From NCBI GenBank assembly GCA_965230375.1, contig CBDDKU010000015.1:138543-202542 (forward strand): a stretch of 64,000 nucleotides of DNA, read 5' to 3'. The notes below the pieces were generated by a model. It made no database searches, was not told the DNA's origin, and saw nothing but the letters and a program-made list of their open reading frames with translations. This DNA comes from CBDDKU01 sp965230375 (GTDB lineage: Bacteria; Bacteroidota; Bacteroidia; Flavobacteriales_D; Cryomorphaceae). Position 1 is the first letter of the stretch; each line of letters starts with the position of its first letter. Both the position numbers and the translations under genes were made by a program. Below are positions 34,779 through 43,758 of the stretch, piece by piece.

Positions 34779-37700
34779 GTGGATGGTTCGGGAATTAAGA
34801 TTGGTGTGCTCTCTGATAGCTACAACACCATTATAGGAGATCCAGCTGGTGACGATATTGTGAAGGGCGATTTGCCTGGAGCAGCAAACCCAGACTACCC
34901 TACTCCCGTTGATGTCGTATACGAGTATCCCTTTGGAAGTCGCACAGACGAAGGTCGTGCGATGCTCCAAATCATACACGACGTTGCTCCGGGAGCTGAG
35001 CTTGCTTTCCGATCGGGATTTTTAGGAGCGGCAGATTTTGCTCAAGGAATTTTAGATCTCCAAGCCGCAGGTTGTGATATCATCGTTGACGACATCACCT
35101 ATATTTCTGAGCCTTTTTTCAGAGATGGCGTTGTTGCACAAGCCGTTGAAACCGTTTCGGCTGCAGGAGTTTCCTATTTTTCCGCAGCTGGAAACTTTGG
35201 AACTAAGTCATGGCAAGATACGTTTAGCGGTGTTCCTGCACCAGAAGGTATAGAAGGTACTGCACACAACTTTGCTGACGATGAAGGCGGGACTGACATC
35301 TACCAAAGCATCTCACTCACCGAAGGTCAATACACTATTGTACTTCAGTGGGATGACGGAACACCCGGAAATTTCACGAACTCGGATTTTGATATCTATT
35401 TGGCGAACGAAGATGGAAGTACCTTATTCGGGTTTAACCGTAACAATGAAGGTGGAGCCCCCCTCGAAGTTTTGCCATTTACCGTAGCAGCTGAAACGGC
35501 TGAAACGAACTTCTTGATAACCCGCGCATCCGGTACAAGCACCACGAACTTGAAATATATCATCTTCCGTGGAGAAGTGGCAATCAACGAATATGAAACG
35601 CCTGATGCATCGACTATCACTGGTCAAGCCAATGCCGAAAGTACAATTTCCGTTGGTGCTGTGCTCTACAGCAATACTCCCGAATTTGGTGTTAACCCAC
35701 CAACCATTGCTTCGTTTTCGTCGCGTGGTGGTACGCCAGTAGACGGTGTAGTTCGTGCTAAGCCAGATATCACAGCACCCAACGGTGTAAATACATCTGT
35801 AGACTTGGGTGGTTTTGACATAGACGGTGATGCATTCCCCAACTTCTTTGGAACATCCGCATCGGCTCCACATGCTGCGGCAGTTGGTGCACTAATCCTG
35901 GAAGCCAGTCAAAAGTACTACGAAGACACCCTGACTCCAGAGTTATTGAAAGGGGTTCTGCAAAACACAGCCATTGATATGAATGTACCCGGTTTTGATA
36001 TAGCTACTGGTGCAGGTTATATTACTGCTGACTCAGCGTTGAAGTCTTTGGCCAATCCAGAACCCTTCCTAACGGGAATTAGTTATGACACTACCTTGGT
36101 TCCAGGGTTTGATGAAATTGCGTTAACCATTACAGGAGATTATCTACAAGACAGCTCGTTGGTTTATTTCAATGGAGCTCCAATAGAAACGGAACAATCC
36201 ATGATGGGTGATAGTGCAATTATTGCCATCATCCCTCCTTTCGATGAATCCTTCCCCGAAATACAGGTATACAACCCTCCGATGGAAGGGACAAACGGAC
36301 AAGATGGGGGTCTATCAAATCCGCTTTACTTCACGACAAAACAAACTATTTTGGTAAGCATTGACAGCAAAACCAAGAAGTACGGTGAAGTCATTCCGGA
36401 ACTCACAGCTTCCTATTCTTTTGAGCGACTTGATGGAAGCTTACCCCTAGATTCAGCAGACCTTTCGACCGAAGAGCTTGAGCGTATTTTGGATATTGAT
36501 ATTACTACCATTGCAGACAACTTAAGCAATGTTGGAATTTGGGGAATTGAGCTAGATCCTTCTGACCCATTAAGCCCAACAAGCGATGTAGAAGCAACTG
36601 ACGAAATGGATATTGAAATCCTTCAGCGTTTCAATATCACATATAGCCTAGGGATTTTGACAATAGATCCACTTGATCTGGAGATTATACCTCGCGATAC
36701 CACATTTACATACAACGACAGTATATCTGGAATTGACTTTGATTATGTCTTCAATAACGATTCGATTCCTGCTTTTATAACAGAAGAAGATAGTTTGGCT
36801 ATTCTATCTGCAGTGAGAGTAAGACATGGTACGGCACTCGTGAATCGACCAGCTCTTGTAAGAGGTACGGCCTTGGTAAATGAATTCGGTGAACAGTTAT
36901 TGAATGACACCCTGCTTTCTAATACAGCAGTGATGATTTCGCAAAGACTTCGTTCTCTTCGTGGAACTGCGCTCGTTAATGGAGAAGCAATTGACCCACA
37001 AGATTTTTACGACTCGCAAGTAATTGGAAATGCCTTTGCAAGACTCCGTCGGGGAACAGCATTGGTAAACGGTTTCCGTCTCGTGCGCGGAACAGCACTC
37101 GTGAACGACCTTGATTCAGCTGGAAACATAGTCAACACCATCCCGCTTACGAATTCTGATGCACTTGTCAATTCAGGTGGGATTCTCAATGCCAATGCCA
37201 TAAATGCAGATAGCAACAGCGATGTACTCGTTCTTTTGGACGAAGGTGATATCGCTATTTTATCTGGGGATTCGGTGGGTAACGTAGTTATCCGATCAAT
37301 AAATATCATCACAGGCGAAACCGTTGGAACGCACATCATCGTGCCTGGTGGACTCTATACCAGTAATTTCAATGTCCGGTATGGATTAGGAAACTTGACG
37401 ATAATTCCAGATACAGCAAGTTATGAGATTGACTTGGAGAGTTTGTCTCAGGTATATGATGGTACTCAAAAGGAAGTAAGCGTGATCTCAGATCCGGATA
37501 CTATTCCATTCACAATAACTTACAATGGATCTGAAGAGCCACCGACTGATGCTGGTTCTTATGAAGTCGTGGTATCGGTTGCCGACACCAACTTCGTCGG
37601 TTCTTTGACCGCCACTCTAGAAATTACACCGGCCACGGCTGAAGTGATTTTTGAAGAATCTAGTCTTTCACAAGTATATGATGGTGATCCTAAGGAAGCA

Positions 37701-40490
37701 TCGGCGACTAGCCTACCAGAAGGTTTGACTATTAATTACGAATACGTTGACTTGTCTGGTGCTCCAACAGATGTTGGTTTATACTCTGTAGTGGCAACCA
37801 TCGACGATCCAAACTATGTTGGTAGTGCTTCTGCCGATATGGAAATCACGAATGCAACTGCCGAAATCATTTTCGACGAGGAAAGTTTGAGCCAGGTGTA
37901 CGATGGGTCGCCAAAAGAAGTATTGATCTCATCTATTCCAGATGGTCTGGATGTTGTCGTTGAGTATAATGGCTCTTTAACTCCGCCAACTGAAGTTGGA
38001 GAGTACTCTGTTGTTGCTACTGTTTCAGACCCCAATTATTCAGCAACGGCTACTTCTACCCTATTCATTACGCCAGCTACGACTTCGATCGTATTCGATG
38101 AAGGAAGTTTGACCCAGGTTTATGATGGAAGTCCCAAAGAAGCGGAGGCAAGTTCAGTTCCTGAAGGATTGACTATTGTGATTACTTACCCCGATATAGA
38201 AAGTACACCAACCGATGCTGGCACTTATCAAGTAGAAGCGACAATCGATGATCCGAATTACATCGGATCGAGCACTACCGAACTCACCATTTTACCAGCT
38301 GTTGCAGAATTATCGTTTGTTGAAGAAAGTCTCCTTCACACTTATGACGGTGCAGCTAAAAATGCTGATGTAGAAACGGTTCCTTCCGGACTTAATGTGA
38401 TTATTTCCTATCCTGGTATTGAAGGATCTCCCGTTGATGCTGGGACCTACGCTGTAATAGCTGAAATTGACGATGCCAATTACATAGGCTCAGTTTCAGG
38501 AATCCTAACAATTGAACAAGCCGAAGCAGCTATCAATTTTGTGGAAGAAAACCTTGTACAAGTTTACGATGGCACGGCTAAGTTTGTAGATGCCCTACCA
38601 GACCCAGAAGGACTCAATGTAATTATTGACTATGTTGACCTTCCTGGTCCCCCAACCAATGTTGGAGAGTACATCGTCGCAGCATTTATCGATGATCCAA
38701 ATTACGTTGGTGGCGGATCTGCTACACTGACCATTTTACCGGGTATTGCAGAGATTAACTTCGATGAAGCTAGTCTGGGTCAAGTGTATGACGGCACACC
38801 AAAAGAAGTGACAGCGAGTGTTACTCCAGAAGGTGTAAGTTTCGAGATCACATACGTGGACCTTCCAGGTGCTCCTACGAATGTTGGCTCTTATGCTGTT
38901 GAAGCGACTGCAACCGATCCGAACTATACTGGGTCTGCAAGTGCTACACTGACAATTACGGAAGCTAGTGCTTCGATTAGTTTCTTGGAAGAGTCTCTTT
39001 CACAGGTATACGATGGCACACCACTTTCTCCGGAGGTAATTACTTCGCCAGAAGGATTAGATTTTGAGTTGATCTTTATTGATGAAAGTGAAGTACCAAT
39101 GAATGCGGGTACCTATCAGGTTGAAGCTTTCATCACTGATCCGAATTATACCGGTGGAGTTACCGGAGAGTTTGTTATTTCTCAAGCCGATGCTGAAATT
39201 GTTTTCAACGAAGAATCGCTTGATCAGACTTATGATGGCTCTCCGAAATCGGTTCTTGCTACCAGCCTTCCTGAAGGACTTTCACTAGAAATACTTTACA
39301 ATGGATCAGGTGATGCTCCGACTGACGCAGGGACTTATGTAGTAGAAGCAAATATTGATGACCCAAATTATACGGGTTCAAGCTCCACAGCTTTGGTGAT
39401 AAACCAAGCTGAAGCAGCAGTATTCATTGATGGTTCGAGTTTGGTACAAGATTTTGACGGTTCTCCAAAATCAATAAGCTTTAGCACTGACCCTTCAGGA
39501 TTGAATACAATCGTTACATACAACGGAAGCACAGATCTTCCAATTCTGGGTGGAGATTATGCCGTTGAAGTATTGATTGACGAGCTAAATTATGAAGGTT
39601 CTGCCAACGCTACCTTAACAATTACAGGACTCATGGCGACTGTGGCAATAGGTGATACGGTGATTAACCAAGGGCAGCAGATTCCAGATTTCGAACTTAC
39701 CTTCTCGGGCTTCCAAGGTGGTGATGATGAATCGGTAATAGAATCGGTTGAATACATCACAAGCCCCGTTTATAATGGTGAGCCAGGGATATATGAAGTC
39801 ACTGCTATTGTAGAAGCGACAAACTATGAATTTACTTCTGGCACTGCTACCCTATACGTGAACCCCGCAGGAACTGGTGTCACAGCTATCATGCCTATAT
39901 TCGATTGCTTTGAAGTGCTCGACGAGCCAGATGAGAACGGATTCTATTTTGTAGCACATTTCTCATACATCAATGGAAACGATAGTCCTGTTTATGTTCC
40001 GAGAAGTGACAAGAACCGCTTGTTTGGAGCTTCGAATGACAATAGTAATCTTCCTCAAGTCTTCTACCCTGAAGGTGGCTCCTTTACCGTACCTTATAGT
40101 GGGTCTACACTGGTTTGGAAAATCAGAAGTAACCACGGAAATAGCAAGCGTACGAAATATGCGTTTACCTATTTCAACCCATGCGACACTGAAGCTGCTG
40201 GTATTGCTGTGATAGATTCGAACAATCCTTCTGCGACTGATTTACTGCACGATATCAACGTATTCCCTAACCCATCATCGGGTAGAGTTTTCCTTGAATC
40301 GGATGTGGATTATCCACAAAATGCTCTTGTAGAAGTATTTGATCGATATGGTCGTCTTTGTCGAGTTTCATCGAATAGAAATGGAGCGAACATGTTTGAG
40401 TTGGATTTCCAAGGGTTTAGCAGCGGAGTTTACTTCGTTAGAGTAATGGAGAATGATAAAGTGGAAGTATTCAACATCATTATCCAATAG
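34779..40490 (+). CDS. giant secreted S8-like serine protease with MBG repeats and T9SS tail
   Basis: Coding continues upstream to 34632. The protein has a subtilase-like domain with Asp in IGVLSDSYN (codon 34815) and Ser in FGTSASAPHAAA (codon 35856), but the His site of HGTHVAG is replaced by EGRAMLQ in TDEGRAMLQIIHDVAP, so the triad is unusual (see findings). Then an IPT/TIG-like segment, a stretch with five GTALVN repeats (36828-37106), about ten MBG domains of about 73 residues (each around QVYDGxPKE, 37420-39630), a conserved C-terminal module (VAHFSYINGNDSPVYVP) and a type A sorting domain (VFPNPSSGRVFLES; KVEVFNIIIQ). About 1900 residues from this start and about 2220 if the two upstream frame breaks are corrected. 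An adhesin-like protease on the cell surface is the best guess. Confidence 0.85.
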   Translation: MDGSGIKIGVLSDSYNTIIGDPAGDDIVKGDLPGAANPDYPTPVDVVYEYPFGSRTDEGRAMLQIIHDVAPGAELAFRSGFLGAADFAQGILDLQAAGCDIIVDDITYISEPFFRDGVVAQAVETVSAAGVSYFSAAGNFGTKSWQDTFSGVPAPEGIEGTAHNFADDEGGTDIYQSISLTEGQYTIVLQWDDGTPGNFTNSDFDIYLANEDGSTLFGFNRNNEGGAPLEVLPFTVAAETAETNFLITRASGTSTTNLKYIIFRGEVAINEYETPDASTITGQANAESTISVGAVLYSNTPEFGVNPPTIASFSSRGGTPVDGVVRAKPDITAPNGVNTSVDLGGFDIDGDAFPNFFGTSASAPHAAAVGALILEASQKYYEDTLTPELLKGVLQNTAIDMNVPGFDIATGAGYITADSALKSLANPEPFLTGISYDTTLVPGFDEIALTITGDYLQDSSLVYFNGAPIETEQSMMGDSAIIAIIPPFDESFPEIQVYNPPMEGTNGQDGGLSNPLYFTTKQTILVSIDSKTKKYGEVIPELTASYSFERLDGSLPLDSADLSTEELERILDIDITTIADNLSNVGIWGIELDPSDPLSPTSDVEATDEMDIEILQRFNITYSLGILTIDPLDLEIIPRDTTFTYNDSISGIDFDYVFNNDSIPAFITEEDSLAILSAVRVRHGTALVNRPALVRGTALVNEFGEQLLNDTLLSNTAVMISQRLRSLRGTALVNGEAIDPQDFYDSQVIGNAFARLRRGTALVNGFRLVRGTALVNDLDSAGNIVNTIPLTNSDALVNSGGILNANAINADSNSDVLVLLDEGDIAILSGDSVGNVVIRSINIITGETVGTHIIVPGGLYTSNFNVRYGLGNLTIIPDTASYEIDLESLSQVYDGTQKEVSVISDPDTIPFTITYNGSEEPPTDAGSYEVVVSVADTNFVGSLTATLEITPATAEVIFEESSLSQVYDGDPKEASATSLPEGLTINYEYVDLSGAPTDVGLYSVVATIDDPNYVGSASADMEITNATAEIIFDEESLSQVYDGSPKEVLISSIPDGLDVVVEYNGSLTPPTEVGEYSVVATVSDPNYSATATSTLFITPATTSIVFDEGSLTQVYDGSPKEAEASSVPEGLTIVITYPDIESTPTDAGTYQVEATIDDPNYIGSSTTELTILPAVAELSFVEESLLHTYDGAAKNADVETVPSGLNVIISYPGIEGSPVDAGTYAVIAEIDDANYIGSVSGILTIEQAEAAINFVEENLVQVYDGTAKFVDALPDPEGLNVIIDYVDLPGPPTNVGEYIVAAFIDDPNYVGGGSATLTILPGIAEINFDEASLGQVYDGTPKEVTASVTPEGVSFEITYVDLPGAPTNVGSYAVEATATDPNYTGSASATLTITEASASISFLEESLSQVYDGTPLSPEVITSPEGLDFELIFIDESEVPMNAGTYQVEAFITDPNYTGGVTGEFVISQADAEIVFNEESLDQTYDGSPKSVLATSLPEGLSLEILYNGSGDAPTDAGTYVVEANIDDPNYTGSSSTALVINQAEAAVFIDGSSLVQDFDGSPKSISFSTDPSGLNTIVTYNGSTDLPILGGDYAVEVLIDELNYEGSANATLTITGLMATVAIGDTVINQGQQIPDFELTFSGFQGGDDESVIESVEYITSPVYNGEPGIYEVTAIVEATNYEFTSGTATLYVNPAGTGVTAIMPIFDCFEVLDEPDENGFYFVAHFSYINGNDSPVYVPRSDKNRLFGASNDNSNLPQVFYPEGGSFTVPYSGSTLVWKIRSNHGNSKRTKYAFTYFNPCDTEAAGIAVIDSNNPSATDLLHDINVFPNPSSGRVFLESDVDYPQNALVEVFDRYGRLCRVSSNRNGANMFELDFQGFSSGVYFVRVMENDKVEVFNIIIQ
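36828..37106 (+). repeat. five copies of the hexapeptide GTALVN
   Basis: GTALVN is encoded at 36828, 36864, 36963, 37053 and 37089, preceded mostly by RG or RH. Degenerate relatives (RPALVR, SDALVN) lie between or after them. The codons differ between copies (GCA/GCC/GCG, CTC/TTG, GTG/GTA/GTT, AAT/AAC), so the peptide is conserved at protein level rather than copied recently. Confidence 0.85.
37420..39630 (+). repeat. tandem array of about ten MBG-type domains
   Basis: Repeats of about 73 residues, each with a core like SLSQVYDGxPKE, PTDAGTYxVEA, and DDPNYxGSA. DNA copies have diverged, arguing against recent expansion. MBG domains occur in large bacterial surface proteins as stalks. Confidence 0.85.
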
Positions 40491-40558
40491 ATATATGAAT
40501 TGTTAAGAAGTGATGTAAAGATGATCTTCTTTTATTAAATACATTTCTTAAAATTATA

Positions 40559-40594
40559 GATGTAACCAGCCACTCGCTGGTTGCATCGTTTTTA
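40559..40594 (+). terminator. terminator after the giant protease gene
   Basis: GATGTAACCAGC and GCTGGTTGCATC arms (12 bp, one G-U wobble) around loop CACTC, followed by GTTTTTAG. Confidence 0.88.
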
Positions 40595-40679
40595 GCCCTA
40601 TTGATCAAGGTGCCGAACTAATTAAGAAAGAATTCATTGCGGAATAATCAATTCATCAAGAAATAGATAACTTTAAGAC

Positions 40680-42701
40680 ATGTACCTTAGACTCTTAACC
40701 TTTTTTCTTGTGATCTTGCCATGTCTCGGCTTTGCTCAAGAAGATGACCCCTATATCGATAGCTTAAAGACGGTACTGAAGCAAAAAATTGCCGATTCCA
40801 CCAGAGTCAATACCTTAATAGAGCTAGCGTCAAACTACTACCGCACAGATCCTAATGAAGCGTACAACCTGGCCACCAAAGCTCAGGAAATAGCTGAAAA
40901 AGCTGATTACAAGCCCGGTCTCGCAAACGCCCACAAGGCTGAAGGAATGAGCTATTACTTCCAAGGAGACTATGTAAATGCTCTTGTACAATGGCGAATT
41001 GCAATGGGAATTTATGAATCAGTGGATGATCTGAATGGGGTGTCAAACATGCTCAATAACCTTGGAGCTGTGCACTACAATGGCGGAGACAATGAGACGG
41101 CATTAGACTACTACCTTCAATCATTGAAAGTTGCTGAAGAAACTTATGACACCTTGAGAACTGTTACGGCGTTGATCAATATTGGGTCACTTCATATGAC
41201 AAAAGATCAAACCCAGCAGATGGCGCTTGAAAACTTTAGAAAGGCGTTACCAATTAGTAAAGAGATTGAAGATTATGATGCTATTGGTACTTGCGCAGTT
41301 AATATGGGTGAAATCTACCTGTCTGACACGCTTGATCCAGCCATGAAAGAAACCAATATCGACTCTGCTCTCTACTTTTTTGAACTGGGACTTGATGCCT
41401 ATCAAAAGTCTGCGACGGGCAACATTGCTTTTGCCATGAATAGCATAGGTAAAGTGTATCAGGCTCGTGAGGATTACGAAACCGCTATCCAATACCAGAC
41501 GGAAGCTTTTGATCTTGCCAAAGGATTAGAAGCACCCCTAGAAATGGCACAGATTCAATTGAGTCTCGCGAGCACATACGACGCGCAGGGCGACGAAGAC
41601 AATGCGATAAGGGCTTATAATCTGGCACGCGAGTTGGCAGAAAACATTGGTGCCGATTATGAGATTTTCGAATCCTACATGGGGCTTGCCGAAGCCTTCT
41701 CAAAGATCCCCGACTTCCGAAGAGCATCTGAGTACTACAAGCTCTCTGGTGACATGAAGGACACGCTTTACGATGCGGAGATGGATAAGAAGCTTCAAGC
41801 CCAGACCTTGAGTTATGACATTGAAAAGAAACAGGGACAGATCTCATTACTCGAAAAGGATAAGGAGCTACAAGAGATTGAAGTGAAGCAACACAAACTC
41901 ATTCGAAATGCAACTGGAGCCGTGGGACTTCTCCTTTTATTGCTAGCGGCAGGTTTATTTAATAGATACAAGTACACTAAGAAGACGAGTAAAATTATTG
42001 CCCGTGAAAAAGAGCGTTCTGAGAATTTGCTGCTCAATATTCTACCTTCCGAAACGGCCGAAGAATTAAAAGCTAAAGGTAGTGCTACGCCTAAATATTA
42101 CGAGAAAGTCTCCGTACTCTTCACAGACTTTAAGGGGTTCACAAAAATCGCTGAGAAGCTAAGTCCGCAGGAGTTAGTCGAAGAGCTCAACACAAACTTT
42201 CTAGCCTTTGACGAAATCATTGACAAGCACGGTTTAGAGAAAATCAAGACCATTGGAGATGCCTATATGTGTGCCGGAGGAATTCCTGTAGAAAATGACA
42301 ACAATCCAGTAGACATTGTAAATGCGGCTCTTGAGATAAAAGCCTTCACTGAGGAACTCAAGAAGAAACGAGAAGCCGAAGGCAAAGAATCATGGGATTT
42401 ACGCATTGGAGTTCACACAGGGCCTGTGATAGCCGGGGTTGTAGGTAAAAACAAGTTTGCCTACGACATCTGGGGGGACGCCGTAAACGTAGCAAGCCGT
42501 ATGGAATCTAGTGGGATCCCAGGACAAGTAAACATTTCAGGTGAAACTTACGAGCTGGTGAAAGACCATTTCGCATGTAAGCATCGTGGCAAAGTTGAAG
42601 CGAAGAATAAGGGACAAGTCGACATGTACATCGTTGAATCACCTATTCTTGAAACTGAGACTGGAGCTTCAGGAAATCAAGACCAAACCGCATTGGCGTA
42701 G
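40680..42701 (+). CDS. TPR-adenylate cyclase (class III)
   Basis: 673 residues: signal peptide (TFFLVILPCLGFAQ), six to seven TPRs (about 50-350), a membrane helix near 411-429 (VGLLLLLLAAGLFN), and a class III nucleotide cyclase catalytic domain. Metal-binding Asp483 (FTDFKGFT) and Asp527 (TIGDAYM), adenine-specifying Lys521 (first Lys of KIKTIG) and Asp596 (AYDIWGD), and the transition-state residues Asn603 and Arg607 (VNVASRM) are all present, so the product should be cAMP and the enzyme active. Periplasmic TPRs would transmit a signal across the membrane. Its own promoter was not identified; it lies downstream of a strong terminator. Confidence 0.92.
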   Translation: MYLRLLTFFLVILPCLGFAQEDDPYIDSLKTVLKQKIADSTRVNTLIELASNYYRTDPNEAYNLATKAQEIAEKADYKPGLANAHKAEGMSYYFQGDYVNALVQWRIAMGIYESVDDLNGVSNMLNNLGAVHYNGGDNETALDYYLQSLKVAEETYDTLRTVTALINIGSLHMTKDQTQQMALENFRKALPISKEIEDYDAIGTCAVNMGEIYLSDTLDPAMKETNIDSALYFFELGLDAYQKSATGNIAFAMNSIGKVYQAREDYETAIQYQTEAFDLAKGLEAPLEMAQIQLSLASTYDAQGDEDNAIRAYNLARELAENIGADYEIFESYMGLAEAFSKIPDFRRASEYYKLSGDMKDTLYDAEMDKKLQAQTLSYDIEKKQGQISLLEKDKELQEIEVKQHKLIRNATGAVGLLLLLLAAGLFNRYKYTKKTSKIIAREKERSENLLLNILPSETAEELKAKGSATPKYYEKVSVLFTDFKGFTKIAEKLSPQELVEELNTNFLAFDEIIDKHGLEKIKTIGDAYMCAGGIPVENDNNPVDIVNAALEIKAFTEELKKKREAEGKESWDLRIGVHTGPVIAGVVGKNKFAYDIWGDAVNVASRMESSGIPGQVNISGETYELVKDHFACKHRGKVEAKNKGQVDMYIVESPILETETGASGNQDQTALA

Positions 42702-42713
42702 AAAGTTAAAGCG

Positions 42714-43649
42714 CTACATTAAAGCCCCATCTACAGGCTTCATTTTCTCGGGGACATCTTTGTCTTCTATTGTTTCCCGCAGATCTATTTCAATCACATT
42801 GCTGATCGCATGCAGAGCTACATCTGTCTTGAAGTTAGCAAATGGACTAGACATCACTTTTCCGAAAACAAACAATTGGTAAAAAATCCAACCAATCAAA
42901 GCTGTAACGGGAAATATGAGATAAATCGACTCGATATCTCTAAAAATGTCGATGAAAGCAAATGGAAAAGCGATAATGAACAGATTCAAAAAAGCCCTAG
43001 TGTAGTAGTCGTATGGCTTTGGAAGCGGTGTAGATTTAATACGCTCAGCCTTTCCTTGAAGATCTGTTAATCGAGTTAATGTATCACTGATCTGGATATA
43101 GCTGAATAAATCGAGTTTATCGGCTACTTGAAGCTCTCTCAATATGCGCCCTTGGATCACTGATATCTGGGTCACTTTGTTTGATCTCGACATAATTAAA
43201 CGGTACTCTTCATCGTCCAGAAAAGCTCCGACTTGGGTATCCCAAAGTGCCGCTTCTGTTTTTTCACGGAGTTGAAGTCTGAGCGCATTCACCCATGCCA
43301 CTTGACTTCTCACTAACTTTCTCGTCATAGCCATTTCGTCTTCGCTCATCTTCTGTGTTGAATTCATGGTCATTGCTTGTCGCATGAAAGAACGGCTATC
43401 ATTTACAACTCCACCCCAAATTTTTCTTGCTTCCCACCATCGGTCGTAGGCTGATGAGTTTCGGAAAGCTAAAATAATTGCGAGAGCCACTCCTAACACT
43501 GAAACTACCTGAGTTGGAACATAGACATTGTCTTGACCAAAAATTTCATGGATGGCATAGGCTAGCCCAGCGCAGACCAGACTATAAATGATGTTTTTCC
43601 AGGAGTAGCGAAGAGCGGTATCAAGTCTGAGGTGGTCGCGAGTAATCAT
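42714..43649 (-). CDS. bestrophin family ion channel (YneE/UPF0187)
   Basis: 311 residues. Characteristic motifs: RDHLRLDTALRYSWKN at the start, VSVLGVALAIILAFRNSSAYDR, then WWEARKIWGGVVNDSRSF. Four membrane segments, including FLNLFIIAFPFAFIDIF, and the conserved C-terminal LPFGKDANDL-like region as DQVFGKVMSSPFAN. Bacterial bestrophins form pentameric anion or cation channels. Convergent with the cyclase, 12 bases apart. Confidence 0.9.
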   Translation of the reverse strand: MITRDHLRLDTALRYSWKNIIYSLVCAGLAYAIHEIFGQDNVYVPTQVVSVLGVALAIILAFRNSSAYDRWWEARKIWGGVVNDSRSFMRQAMTMNSTQKMSEDEMAMTRKLVRSQVAWVNALRLQLREKTEAALWDTQVGAFLDDEEYRLIMSRSNKVTQISVIQGRILRELQVADKLDLFSYIQISDTLTRLTDLQGKAERIKSTPLPKPYDYYTRAFLNLFIIAFPFAFIDIFRDIESIYLIFPVTALIGWIFYQLFVFGKVMSSPFANFKTDVALHAISNVIEIDLRETIEDKDVPEKMKPVDGALM

Positions 43650-43758
43650 ATGTGGTTAAGTCGATTGGTTAGTAAGGTTTCAATAAGCTATCAATATAAT
43701 AATAAACCGTTATAGCCACCCATCGAAAGATATCCAACAGCGAGATCGTTTATCTACT

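Noticed and set aside
37420..39630. Possible CRISPR or recent tandem duplication
   Set aside because: Repeats are protein-coding MBG domains with diverged DNA and no spacers.
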